Shown here: piece by piece, positions 36,001 through 44,355 of the stretch
How positions within the stretch are numbered: position 1 is the stretch's first letter
Layout: each line of letters opens with the position of its first letter
NCBI GenBank assembly: GCA_965208815.1
Contig: OZ242357.1
Coordinates: 1,860,001-1,924,000, forward strand
DNA length: 64,000 nucleotides
Origin: Bin55 sp009840545
GTDB taxonomy: Bacteria > Pseudomonadota > Gammaproteobacteria > Pseudomonadales > Azotimanducaceae
Direction: 5' to 3'
Program-made: the position numbers and the translations under genes
The notes under the pieces: model-generated
Told to the model about the DNA's origin: nothing
The model's database searches: none
What the model saw: the letters and a program-made list of their open reading frames with translations, nothing else

Positions 36001-37892
36001 GTCTCGTCATAAACTGCATTCAAGATAAGCAAGTATTGGAGTTCGCTAATGAACAACTTCCTCAAGTCGGGATCTCGAATGATGTCCAGCAAGGTTTCAA
36101 CCGCTGGCTCCGTGGACTCTTGATGTTCGACGACAGCTGTGTCTGTCTTTCTAAAGTGGTCGCCAAATCGCTCATTTATCAGATTTCTGTTGTATGAGGT
36201 GGATGGTTTAGATACCACCAGTGCCGTTCCCTCTGATGGAGCGGTCGAGTCTGACAATACGACATGGTCCCCCGAAATGACCAAATTCAGCTCGATAGCC
36301 AGGAGCTCTGAGAGTTGCTCCTCCGTCATCTCCTCGGTGCCTACCCGGCCCAGTAATTTCTTACCGTAATGAGTAAATCGCTCTCGGAGAACCGGTCCTA
36401 GTTCACTGTCGGTCGAGATGGATCGCAACATAATGTGAGGACTGACAATATCCTTCGATTCGATCAAGTCCCGTGAAGCAGACTCGTTTTGCAGATAGTC
36501 AATGAGCGAGAGCAGGTTCCCTGCGGCATCCGTCTTCCACCGATTGACGAGATAGGACCCTACAACAGATAGCAGTGTTTTTCGGGCATTTTCAAAATTC
36601 TTGCGTGGCTCTCCAAGGAAGAACCTCCCAAATCGCCCTCGGGTCTCACCAGCAGCCGCTTTGGTAGATAGATAGGTACGCCATGTTCGCCGCAATGCGT
36701 CGTCATAGACGATTCGGTCAGGATCCTGCAACCACTTGAGAAAAGTGCGGCGTCTATCCTGATCCTGGCGGACAGAGAGCTCTCCCTCCGGGATGTCCCT
36801 TTGCGCCAATCGACCGTATTGGCCCTTTCCAGTCGACTTGATTCGTCTTCGAACACGTAGATATCGCGAAAACCGGTACGCCAATCCAAAGACATTCAAG
36901 TAGTCAGTAGGGTTCTCAACAAACTCGAAGAGTGATGCGCTTTCAGTCTGTTGCATTCGTTCTGTCGGATAGAGATATCGATCCAGGACGTGCTTGTACT
37001 CTGATAAGAACATCTCTTCTTGGGCTACAAAAGCCTTCGTACTAGCCTCGACCGAGCTTATGCCGGTGACGATTGCTTGTCTGAAATTCTCGAGCTTGTC
37101 GCCAGTCTCACCAGGGACATAGTCAATGATTCCATCGATATTGCCTTGGCGCATGAGTTCATAGGGGGACAGCCCTACATGTTTTGCGCATTCCTGCCAG
37201 GACAGATTCAGACGTCGCGCAATATTTGCTAGACCACGAGGTTGAATAGTGCTAAATAATCCGTCCCTAACTGACAGAATCATGTTGCTTGCGGCAAGTG
37301 GAATGGCTCCTCCCGAGTAACCAATGCCAAATATGACGCCAATATTAGGTACATCAACGTCGGACATCACAGCAATCAACCGAGAGATATTGTGTGCCTG
37401 ATTGCCACGGTTTGCCACTTCGTCCGCCGCAGCGCCTGGCGTATCCATTAGGCTGACAATGGGTATGGCTCTACGTGCACACCTCTGAACGAACTCCGCC
37501 GCCATGGAGTGTTCTTCAGGTCCCCACTCTCCATTTCGGTAGGTTCGATCTTGTGCAACAAAGCCGACGACTCGACTATCGCTCTCAAAATCCATTTCGA
37601 CAAGTGCGTCGAAGTATGCTCCTTTGTTGGTCGCTTGAGTAACACTTCCCAACAATTGAATGGCATCCGAAGCTGGCAGCCTATTGGGCAACTCAGCAGG
37701 GGAAACGACGGCTTCGATATAGCTGTCAATATCCATGCGTTCAAGCGCATCAAGCTGCGCCTGAATTTCAGTTGGGCTCAAGAGACCTCGAACCGAGAAG
37801 CTAGATTCCGGATCGGCAGTCGGAAATAGATTGAATTCCCTGGCTTGCCTCTCAGCGCTAAGAAATAGTCGTTCCGTATCCAAAGATCTCAA
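32982..37892 (-). CDS. single-chain acyl-CoA carboxylase: CT-alpha, CT-beta, biotin carboxylase and biotinyl domains
   Basis: This 1636-residue polypeptide starts at TTG 37892 (tentative). Domains in order: AccA-like carboxyltransferase (about 90-300, with GEWGPEEHSMAAEF and GYSGGAIPLA), a long helical region (about 300-830) with no assigned domain, AccD-like carboxyltransferase (about 836-1040, with ISSGGMQTKEGAGAL), biotin carboxylase (about 1053-1500, with ATP-grasp motif KAVHGGGGKGI near 1212 and MEMNTRLQVEHPVTE near 1344), and a biotinyl/lipoyl-type domain (about 1537-1636). The biotin motif is EAFKV with Lys1581 instead of EAMKM. The AccD part lacks the four-cysteine zinc ribbon. It would carboxylate acetyl-CoA to malonyl-CoA, or another acyl-CoA. 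FabY downstream supports a fatty-acid role. Confidence 0.9.
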   Translation of the reverse strand: MRSLDTERLFLSAERQAREFNLFPTADPESSFSVRGLLSPTEIQAQLDALERMDIDSYIEAVVSPAELPNRLPASDAIQLLGSVTQATNKGAYFDALVEMDFESDSRVVGFVAQDRTYRNGEWGPEEHSMAAEFVQRCARRAIPIVSLMDTPGAAADEVANRGNQAHNISRLIAVMSDVDVPNIGVIFGIGYSGGAIPLAASNMILSVRDGLFSTIQPRGLANIARRLNLSWQECAKHVGLSPYELMRQGNIDGIIDYVPGETGDKLENFRQAIVTGISSVEASTKAFVAQEEMFLSEYKHVLDRYLYPTERMQQTESASLFEFVENPTDYLNVFGLAYRFSRYLRVRRRIKSTGKGQYGRLAQRDIPEGELSVRQDQDRRRTFLKWLQDPDRIVYDDALRRTWRTYLSTKAAAGETRGRFGRFFLGEPRKNFENARKTLLSVVGSYLVNRWKTDAAGNLLSLIDYLQNESASRDLIESKDIVSPHIMLRSISTDSELGPVLRERFTHYGKKLLGRVGTEEMTEEQLSELLAIELNLVISGDHVVLSDSTAPSEGTALVVSKPSTSYNRNLINERFGDHFRKTDTAVVEHQESTEPAVETLLDIIRDPDLRKLFISELQYLLILNAVYDETLTNLKSIAVEAKSTQSLDRATVRKLLRDSVRSSVRASLGKGLAEEVDVEEFLDSFSEWYFRFQSTVGLRKFLMAVEEWKKASYPYVSDTLFVVVTFFFEHLVVSLLTNELEGKRFNGRIKPRNIGRKKDFWNRLNNAYRDLQIQEVLTEYKGTRSTTFEAFRDMFFDDFEELFSDLLSSDPCEFPGFRMSIEAALEQEKPPCGTVTGVGKFKGIEGGLRVGAVISNSSFQAGAFDMASAEKFCRLLQTCAEERLPLVCFISSGGMQTKEGAGALFSMAAINDRITHFVRDYDLPVTVFGYGDCTGGAQASFVTHPLVHTYYLSGTSMPFAGQIVVPSYLPLDSILSNYLVAVPGAMQGLVKHPFHGNLDGDLRDIDPEIPLPDVSITDVVAGVMEGSLTAVRTAQMPVTRDQFSALDLYKPVKRVLVHARGCAAVKIVRVAQRIGVDVVLVQSDPDMESCAADMVADQNKVVCIGGSTPDESYLNARSVLAIAKSEGVDSLHPGIGFLSENSQFAELVRSNGINFIGPPVSSMETMGNKSNAINTAMSLGVQVVPGSHGIVADIDQAEEIAQEIGYPILIKAVHGGGGKGIQLVESQGQFHESFQRVSVEARAAFGSSDVYLEKYVEKLRHIEAQILRDQFGNTKVLGIRDCSVQRNKQKIFEESGSTMLPEKYLEQIQRDSEAIANQVDYVGAGTLEFIYDVEADCLYFMEMNTRLQVEHPVTELVSGVDIVSQQFTIAGGSNIEKLRVERNGYAIEARVNAERLVRDADGNLVFRSSAGQISKCKFPKDPNVEVISIAAEGKFISPYYDSMIAQVIARGANRKTTAQRLMKYLSKVQIEGIGTNIALLKSVLRDSVFLEGTYTTDYLEEFLVRTDADELITEMEATMGDQSAGIDANSIAIEGSDELKVLAPTTGIFYLKPTPTENDYVIPNESIKTDRTLCQIEAFKVFTPLQLRDLNVDSNPLYPEDLEYKITRINVSSGQQVNAGDLLFVVQPNNQAAAP

Positions 37893-38005
37893 TTCCCGTT
37901 CGAGATAAATCTCGTTTGGTCAATGTCGTACTCAATACAACAATGGAATTATCATTATGTCCGTAGATTCAAATCCTAGCAACCGGGTTAGGGATACGGT
38001 GGCAA

Positions 38006-38524
38006 ATGGGAAGTATGCGCATTGCAGTTCTGACTGTATCGGACACAAGAACAGTCGACACCGATACTTCTGGAGATTTTTTGGCAAACGCTATCGAAAA
38101 GGACGGTCATATGCTGGCCGAAAGGAAAATCGTCAAGGACGATGTATATCGCATTCGAGCGATAGTGTCGAATTGGATTGCCGATAGTGGAATCGATGTC
38201 ATTGTATCAACTGGAGGCACCGGTTTTAGTGGTCGAGACAGTACTCCAGAAGCCCTTCTTCCCTTGTTCGATAAGGTGATTGAAGGATTCGGAGAAATCT
38301 TTCGCCACCTTTCTCTGTCCGACATTGGAACATCGACAATTCAGTCGAGGGCAGTTGGTGGATTGGCTAATTCCACAGTGATCTTTGCCGTCCCAGGTTC
38401 GACAGGTGCATGTCGATTGGCCTGGAATGGCATCTTGCGTGAGCAACTTGACGTAGACTTTAAACCTTGTAACTTCGCAGAACTCATTCCCAATCTAAGA
38501 CAACCAGGAGCAAAGTTGCTCTGA
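38006..38524 (+). CDS. moaB: molybdenum cofactor biosynthesis protein MoaB
   Basis: This 172-residue member of the MoaB/MogA family, which adenylylates molybdopterin on the way to molybdenum cofactor, has the N-terminal strand RIAVLTVSDTRTVDTDTSGD, the substrate-binding STGGTGFSGRDSTPEAL (about 67-83) and the C-terminal FAVPGSTGACRLAW. The closest molybdoenzyme in the window is MsrP. The ATG at 38006 has only a weak ribosome binding site. It is divergent from the carboxylase gene, with 113 bp between the starts. Confidence 0.93.
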   Translation: MGSMRIAVLTVSDTRTVDTDTSGDFLANAIEKDGHMLAERKIVKDDVYRIRAIVSNWIADSGIDVIVSTGGTGFSGRDSTPEALLPLFDKVIEGFGEIFRHLSLSDIGTSTIQSRAVGGLANSTVIFAVPGSTGACRLAWNGILREQLDVDFKPCNFAELIPNLRQPGAKLL

Positions 38525-38664
38525 AGGGAATCGTACGACTTGATCTTCCATTGTGCGGACGTGCTCGCGCCTTCACTGTATGCTATACAGCTAGCAAGAG
38601 CTGTCGCAAACGCTAGCAACCACCGACTTTATTCGAAGTTTCGCATCGGACGAGAGGTAATTCT

Positions 38665-40533
38665 GTGAGTCGACTACCTGTGATTGTCGGTTTTGGAGGG
38701 ATAAATCCAGCAGGACGTGTGTCCTGCCATCATGCCTACCGCCGAACTGTAATTGATGCATTACCATCGGTTGCAGCCGATGAGACATATCGGTCCTTGC
38801 AAGGTCTGATGGGCATACTGCCCAACAATGAAGACCAAGCCAGTCGCGACTATATCCTCGACCACACTTTAGTCCGAAAGATCGAATTGTTCGATATCAA
38901 TGATTGCGATTTTCAAAAGGCGTCCACAATTCATCCCAACAACGGTAAGTCCATTGAGTTTTCAATACCGGTCCGGCAACTCCCCGAGACGATTCCCGAT
39001 GGTTGGAAGGTCAAGTCGACTCAGAACGGCAAAATCGAAGTCGAGGTGACTGAAGAGACTCCAGTACTGTTTCCGGATCAGCGCAAAGCTCGTGTGACTT
39101 CTGCTGGTCAGCTACCTACGGGATTCGATCCAGCTGCAACCTATCCTTCTAGAAATCATCCTCGCGGCTTACAAGTCACCATCGCTAGCTCTTCCGATGC
39201 TCTGCACTCTCTTGGCATTCCGTGGGAAAAAGTTCGTAGTCACGTTGGTCCAGACGAGATTGCTGTCTTTGCCGGCAGTGCCATGGGTCAGCTCGACGCA
39301 AATGGAAACGGCGGAATGCTTCAAGCTCCCTACAGGGGTAGACGACCGACGTCTAAGCAAATTGCGCTGGGGCTCTCTGAAATGCCCGCTGACTTTGTAA
39401 ATGCCTACGTCCTTGGTTCTGTCGGTGCAACTGGAGGAATCATTGGTGCGTGCGCAACCTTTCTCTATAACGTCAAGCAAGGCGTGGACGAGATTCGAAA
39501 CGGAGGTAAGAGAGTTGCAATGGTAGGAGGTGCCGAAGCTCCAATCACGCCAGAGATAGTTGAAGCCTACCGAATTATGGGAGCGGTCGCCGAAGATGAG
39601 GCTCTCATGGCATTGGATGGTTCGGACGTACCTGACAATCGTCGCGCTTGCCGACCATTCTCATCCAATGCCGGATTTACCCTCGCGGAAGCCGGGGTAT
39701 ATCTCATGCTCATGGACGATGAGCTTGCCGTTGAACTTGGAGCAGAGATCTATGGGTCTGTACCATCCGTCTTCATCAATGCGGACGGGTTCAAGAAGTC
39801 GATACCAGGACCCGGTGTTGGCAACTACCTAACTGTGGGTAAGGCACTAGCTCTCACGCGATCAATTCTGGGCGACGATGCTGTTCGACACCGATCTTGC
39901 ATTCACGCTCATGGGACAGGAACTCCTCAAAACCGTGTGACCGAGTCCCACATTCTCAACGAAATGGCCAAAGTGTTTGGAATCGAGAAGTGGCCCGTTG
40001 CAGCTATCAAAGCATACTTGGGACACACGCTTGCAGCGGCATCCGGCGACCAAATGACATCCATACTGGGAACCTGGGTCTACGGATGGCTTCCTGGAAT
40101 CGCTACGATCGACCACATCGCAGATGATGTGTACGACAGCCACTTGCATTTGAGTTCTGAGCACTTTGAGATCGACCCAACAATTGGATTGGACGTCGCG
40201 CTTGTAAACTCAAAGGGGTTTGGTGGAAACAATGCTACAGGCGTGGTCCTATCACCCAAAATAACTTCTCGAATGCTCCAGTCCCGTTATGGAAAGAAAG
40301 CAATGACTGCCCACCGAATACGGAATGAGAGTGTGAAGGATGCAGTACAAGACTACGACAAGCGCGCAACTTCCGATGGGATTCCTTCAATCTATAAGTT
40401 CGGCGAGCAAGTCTTGGAAGGTGGAGACCTCAGCTTCGACTCAACCTCCATTGAGGTACCTGGCTACGGCAAATCAATTGATCTGACACAACCCAACCCG
40501 TATTCTGACATGCAGCCGTACGACTTGGAGTGA
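38665..40533 (+). CDS. fabY: beta-ketoacyl-ACP synthase, FabY type
   Basis: The 622-residue product starts with GTG at 38665, after a GAGAGGT ribosome binding site. MSRLPVIVGFGGINPAGR and the size match the FabY family of Pseudomonas rather than the roughly 400-residue FabB/FabF. The catalytic triad is present: Cys in GIIGACATFLYN, His in IHAHGTGTPQNRV and His in KAYLGHTLAAAS. FabY starts fatty-acid synthesis by condensing acetyl-CoA with malonyl-ACP, replacing FabH in Pseudomonas (established there). Its place 0.8 kb from the fused carboxylase suggests that malonyl-CoA supply and first condensation are encoded together. Confidence 0.94.
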   Translation: MSRLPVIVGFGGINPAGRVSCHHAYRRTVIDALPSVAADETYRSLQGLMGILPNNEDQASRDYILDHTLVRKIELFDINDCDFQKASTIHPNNGKSIEFSIPVRQLPETIPDGWKVKSTQNGKIEVEVTEETPVLFPDQRKARVTSAGQLPTGFDPAATYPSRNHPRGLQVTIASSSDALHSLGIPWEKVRSHVGPDEIAVFAGSAMGQLDANGNGGMLQAPYRGRRPTSKQIALGLSEMPADFVNAYVLGSVGATGGIIGACATFLYNVKQGVDEIRNGGKRVAMVGGAEAPITPEIVEAYRIMGAVAEDEALMALDGSDVPDNRRACRPFSSNAGFTLAEAGVYLMLMDDELAVELGAEIYGSVPSVFINADGFKKSIPGPGVGNYLTVGKALALTRSILGDDAVRHRSCIHAHGTGTPQNRVTESHILNEMAKVFGIEKWPVAAIKAYLGHTLAAASGDQMTSILGTWVYGWLPGIATIDHIADDVYDSHLHLSSEHFEIDPTIGLDVALVNSKGFGGNNATGVVLSPKITSRMLQSRYGKKAMTAHRIRNESVKDAVQDYDKRATSDGIPSIYKFGEQVLEGGDLSFDSTSIEVPGYGKSIDLTQPNPYSDMQPYDLE

Positions 40534-40555
40534 AGTCCTCTAGTAGCTATATTCG

Positions 40556-41344
40556 CTAGTTAAGCTCGACCTTCGATCCCCTCAACAGATGGATTCTCTT
40601 ACGAACCATGTCCTTGAAGGAAGGTGACTCGATGAGTTCTAAGGCTTGTTCCAGCAATTCCTTAGCCATGCCACTATCGCCCAAATCCAGCCAGACCTCA
40701 GACTTCTCAACCAGTACTTCGGGACTATCGTCTGCCAATAAAGCTTTGTAGTCCAAAACTCGCAAAGCATCCACGTGTCTGTCTCGGCCGCCCAACGCAA
40801 GTCGAACATTGTTCAGCATGCGTAGAGCAATGTCGCGATTTGTGGCTCTGGAAAATAGTGGTGTTCGATCAATGCCTTTGCGCTTTGCCCATGCTCTCAT
40901 TTCGGCGGGTGTGACGATTCTCATGTGCAGGGGGTCAATGAGCTTTCGGTCAATTCTCACCAAAAAATGTTGGGGAAAATTGATGCCAACACAATCCAAG
41001 TCGATCTGGCTAGCAACTCCAGCGAGAATCATGGCGAGCGTTATCGGATTTCCTGATTTTTGGCGAAGCGCCACGTCGATCCGATTCCTATCAATCTCGC
41101 TCAGGAGGCTGGGGTCACTCGGGAATCCTTCCGTTTTGAATGCGTCCATCACTTCCACAATGTCGTGGCTCCTGACGGAATCCGCAAGCACTTCTAGGTC
41201 TTTCCGTACCGTCCGCGTGACATCGTTCGATCCTACAATGCCAGCGACCGCAATTGCTACGTCTACAGGACAAACACTAGGCTCGACGGAACGAAGCAAT
41301 TCGTCCTTGAGAGGTAATTCCGAGCCGTAACTGAACTCAACCAA
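40556..41344 (-). CDS. SirB1-family protein (transglutaminase-like with TPR)
   Basis: This 262-residue protein combines an N-terminal helical part, a transglutaminase-like core (about 65-150: EIDRNRIDVALRQKSGNPITLAMILAGVASQIDLDCVGINFPQHFLVR, of which GNPI and FPQHFLVR are the family hallmarks) and C-terminal tetratricopeptide-like helices (about 190-255). The catalytic Cys of true transglutaminases is not obvious, so a scaffolding or peptidase-like role remains open. In many gammaproteobacteria such genes lie next to prfA or the release-factor region; here prfC follows. The start codon is TTG. Confidence 0.85.
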   Translation of the reverse strand: MVEFSYGSELPLKDELLRSVEPSVCPVDVAIAVAGIVGSNDVTRTVRKDLEVLADSVRSHDIVEVMDAFKTEGFPSDPSLLSEIDRNRIDVALRQKSGNPITLAMILAGVASQIDLDCVGINFPQHFLVRIDRKLIDPLHMRIVTPAEMRAWAKRKGIDRTPLFSRATNRDIALRMLNNVRLALGGRDRHVDALRVLDYKALLADDSPEVLVEKSEVWLDLGDSGMAKELLEQALELIESPSFKDMVRKRIHLLRGSKVELN

Positions 41345-41422
41345 ATTTCGTCCTGGGAACTTAGACGCTACTGTTTGCTTGGTCGGATTCTATGTAATCT
41401 GATACCGTGTTCAACAGGAACT

Positions 41423-43012
41423 TCAGGCAACAGAGGCATGCTCTCGTGTTGACGAGAACTTCACATCGGGCCATTTGTCCTCAATTAGTCTCAGGTTGTG
41501 TCGAGAAGTGGCTAAAAATGCCAGTTGATTGTCGCCGTCCAATGCCAACTGCGACCGCAAGCGACTACGAAATTCTTCCAGAATTGTTGGATCGTCAGCA
41601 CTGACCCATCTAACTGTATGGATCGGATACGGATCGTAGGCACAATCTGCGCCATATTCCTCCCGCAGTCGAAAAGCAACCAAATCGAACTGAAGGGAAC
41701 CGACAGCACCCACTACTATGTCTTGACTACTGAGTGGTGCAAATACCTGTGTTGCCCCTTCTTCAGACAGTTGCTGCATTCCATTCTTCAATCTCTTTGA
41801 GTGAATTGGGTCGCGCACTCGAACCCGACGAAATATTTCCGGAGCAAAATTCGGAATTCCTCGGAAGGCAATGTCTTGGCCTTCCGTAAACGTGTCACCG
41901 ATTCGAATTGTTCCGTGGTTGTGCAACCCAATGATGTCTCCTGCATAGGCCACATCGACCTGGGTCCTGTCTCCTGCCATGAATGTAACAGCGTCTGAGA
42001 TCTTGATGTCTCGCCCGAGACGTACATGACGCATGCGCATGCCCTTTGTGTACTTCCCAGAACAAATCCGCATGAAAGCAATTCGATCTCTATGCTTCGG
42101 AATCATGTTCGCTTGAATCTTGAATACGAACCCCGAGAGTTTTTCTTCGTACGGTGAGACATTTCCCAAATTGGTATCTCTCTCCTGTGGCCCCGGAGCA
42201 ATCTCGACAAATCGGTCAAGTAGGTCTACAACTCCAAAGTTCTGCAGTGCTGTTCCGAAATACACGAGTGATTGCCGACCGGCCAGATATTCTTTGGATT
42301 CGAAGGAATGTCCAGCATCTCGAACCAGCTCTATAGTCTCTACTGTTGCTTCATAGTCTGAGTTCAGTAACTCCTGCGCCTCTGCCGAGTGTAGACCCGC
42401 AATTGTTCGAGGTCCACTATCCGAGTTCCCAGCGCTTCGGTCATAAACCACTAGTTCGTCAGAGTCCATGCGATAAATTCCTTTCAAGGAACGACCTGAG
42501 CCTAGAGGCCATGTCGCAGCAACACACTCGATTTGTAGTTCGTCTTCAATGTGTTCTAGCATTGTCAACGGGTCCATCGATTCTCGATCCAGTTTGTTCA
42601 CGAAAGTGATGATTGGGGTGTCTCGCATTCGGCAGATTTCGAGCAGTCTTCGAGTGCGTGGCTCGACCCCTTTAGCACCATCTATGACCATGACGGCTGA
42701 ATCGACCGCGGTCAGAGTTCGGTAGGTATCCTCGGAGAAGTCTTCATGACCAGGAGTATCCAGCAGATTTACAACACAATCCTCATAGTTGAACTGCATT
42801 ACAGAAGTCGTGACCGAAATCCCACGTTCTTTTTCCATCGCCATCCAGTCCGATTTGGCGTGGCGACCAGACTTTCGAGCTTTTACTGTTCCTGCAAGTT
42901 GAATTGCGTTGCCGAGTAGGAGCAGTTTCTCGGTGATGGTGGTCTTCCCCGCATCAGGGTGCGAAATAATTGCAAACGTCCTGCGACGGTCAACGAAGTC
43001 TTGAATATCCAT
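41423..43012 (-). CDS. prfC: peptide chain release factor 3
   Basis: This 529-residue GTPase recycles RF1/RF2 from the ribosome after peptide release. The G1 motif is SHPDAGKTT (about residues 17-25), G3 is DTPGHEDF, and G4 is NKLDRES. The switch region GISVTTSVMQF distinguishes RF3 from EF-G. Domains II and III follow with the usual length. It is in the cytoplasm. The first in-frame ATG (43012) gives the standard MDIQDFVDRRRTFAIISHP start. Confidence 0.97.
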   Translation of the reverse strand: MDIQDFVDRRRTFAIISHPDAGKTTITEKLLLLGNAIQLAGTVKARKSGRHAKSDWMAMEKERGISVTTSVMQFNYEDCVVNLLDTPGHEDFSEDTYRTLTAVDSAVMVIDGAKGVEPRTRRLLEICRMRDTPIITFVNKLDRESMDPLTMLEHIEDELQIECVAATWPLGSGRSLKGIYRMDSDELVVYDRSAGNSDSGPRTIAGLHSAEAQELLNSDYEATVETIELVRDAGHSFESKEYLAGRQSLVYFGTALQNFGVVDLLDRFVEIAPGPQERDTNLGNVSPYEEKLSGFVFKIQANMIPKHRDRIAFMRICSGKYTKGMRMRHVRLGRDIKISDAVTFMAGDRTQVDVAYAGDIIGLHNHGTIRIGDTFTEGQDIAFRGIPNFAPEIFRRVRVRDPIHSKRLKNGMQQLSEEGATQVFAPLSSQDIVVGAVGSLQFDLVAFRLREEYGADCAYDPYPIHTVRWVSADDPTILEEFRSRLRSQLALDGDNQLAFLATSRHNLRLIEDKWPDVKFSSTREHASVA

Positions 43013-43080
43013 GTCAGAACGCCAAAAAAACGCGAGATTATAAGGCTGAGAACTGACTCAGCGTTGGCCAAACCGAAGAG

Positions 43081-43611
43081 TCAAACTACTCGAGTGTCCC
43101 GACGGGTGGGTTTCCCAATGCACAATTCCATGACTTCGGCGTCTTCTCGACCCACCGCCGCCGCGTAATAGCTCTTTCGTAGTCCCACCTTCTTAAATCC
43201 AAAACCGTCGTAGAGCTTTTTAGCCACAAGATTTGATTTCCTCACGTCTAGCGCAAGGGATTCGATACCGTTTCTCTCACATCGTTCAATTGCGTGTTTC
43301 AGCAATTGAGTGCCGTAACCTGATTTCTGTTTGTCAACATCCACACATAAATTGCATAGCTCGGCGTGCGAATTGAGGAGATAGAGTACGTAGTAACCGA
43401 TCACATCCCACTGGGAACGTGTGTGCTTTTCGATTTTCCAGCACTCATACGGCCCGACAAGACAAGACTTGAATATGTGGCTACTCCAGCCAAAAGGCAT
43501 AGATCGACTTTCGATTTCGTACACAGCAGGAAGGTCGTCCGTGGTGATTGGGCTCACGCGAAGGTCCTTCTCATCCGGTCGGGTCACAAGATTTCTTGAA
43601 TGCGTTGCCAT
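43081..43611 (-). CDS. rimI: ribosomal protein S18 alanine N-acetyltransferase
   Basis: This 176-residue GNAT enzyme acetylates the N-terminal alanine of S18. The acetyl-CoA-binding motif is VDVDKQKSGYGTQLLKHAI (Q/R-x-x-G-x-G/A, about residues 95-113), with NLVAKKLYDGFGFKKVGLRKSYY after it, as in RimI. It begins inside the upstream psi-like gene (28-base overlap), which suggests translational coupling. In E. coli rimI follows holD; the order is conserved here and supports the assignment of the upstream gene. Confidence 0.92.
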   Translation of the reverse strand: MATHSRNLVTRPDEKDLRVSPITTDDLPAVYEIESRSMPFGWSSHIFKSCLVGPYECWKIEKHTRSQWDVIGYYVLYLLNSHAELCNLCVDVDKQKSGYGTQLLKHAIERCERNGIESLALDVRKSNLVAKKLYDGFGFKKVGLRKSYYAAAVGREDAEVMELCIGKPTRRDTRVV

Positions 43612-44261
43612 AGCTCTTTCTTGGATTGCGCGCTCGCCGGAAATTCGTCAAGCTTAAGGACAGTGTATTCTGTGTTTCGAATACGTTCAGTGACTTGGTT
43701 CGCATCGGACCCCACGGCAACAAGAATGTTAGTCGTCCAATCTTGACGGCCAATCAAAGAGTTGAATGCTCGACGTGCGCTCTCCCAACCAACGTGACTG
43801 CTCTCCCTTGGCAAGTCCATGTTGCTCGCTGGAGGCCACACAAAGTCCAGACTTTGGTGTGACACTGACTCGTACTTGGATAGTGCATTCCCAATGCCCC
43901 TTGCCATTTCGTTTGAAAATTCGTCTCCTGCGTTAAACACGACCAAGCAGGTTCCTACGAAAAGACACTGCAACTTGAACGACGGCTGTTCGGCTCCAAT
44001 GACTTCGTTCGTTGAATGATCCGGCTGGTTTTCGCTCTCTTTGGAAACAAACATTGACCTTTCTGTTGGTGGCAGCGCTGTAAAGACCGAAGATTTACTC
44101 TCATCGATTTTCTCTTCGATCTTGGAAGCTGATTCCTTTGCTCGTACCGCAACAGATTTAGACTGCTTTAGAGCAGAAACGGGTATTGACTCGTTGGTCT
44201 TACGCAACCTCCAGACGTCGATTCCGAGGCGATGCAACCACTCGATTCTTGCCTGATCCAA
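43584..44261 (-). CDS. HolD-like protein, candidate DNA polymerase III psi subunit
   Basis: This 225-residue protein starts with TTG at 44261. Its first residues, IEWLHRLGIDVWRLR, fit the conserved start of psi subunits (hydrophobic-LGI-x-x-W-x-L-R), which bind chi. It then has a low-complexity charged linker (about 35-90) and a C-terminal part (about 95-225) with a hydrophobic strand (CLFVGTCLVVF), longer than the roughly 140-residue E. coli psi. Position immediately before rimI supports the assignment. The C-terminal half is weakly similar to psi at best, so identity is inference. Confidence 0.6.
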   Translation of the reverse strand: MDQARIEWLHRLGIDVWRLRKTNESIPVSALKQSKSVAVRAKESASKIEEKIDESKSSVFTALPPTERSMFVSKESENQPDHSTNEVIGAEQPSFKLQCLFVGTCLVVFNAGDEFSNEMARGIGNALSKYESVSHQSLDFVWPPASNMDLPRESSHVGWESARRAFNSLIGRQDWTTNILVAVGSDANQVTERIRNTEYTVLKLDEFPASAQSKKELWQRIQEIL

Positions 44262-44355
44262 TCGCGTTTCCTATACAATTCCCGCTGCTTTTCGCAGACT
44301 CGGCGCTAAATGAATTAGTTTCGCGCCCGAACCCAGTGGACTATTTTCCAAAAAA

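Noticed and set aside
37957..38187. An earlier start for MoaB or a separate 76-codon ORF
   Set aside because: That ORF is in another frame from MoaB and has no recognisable content; the MoaB start at 38006 gives the normal N-terminal strand.
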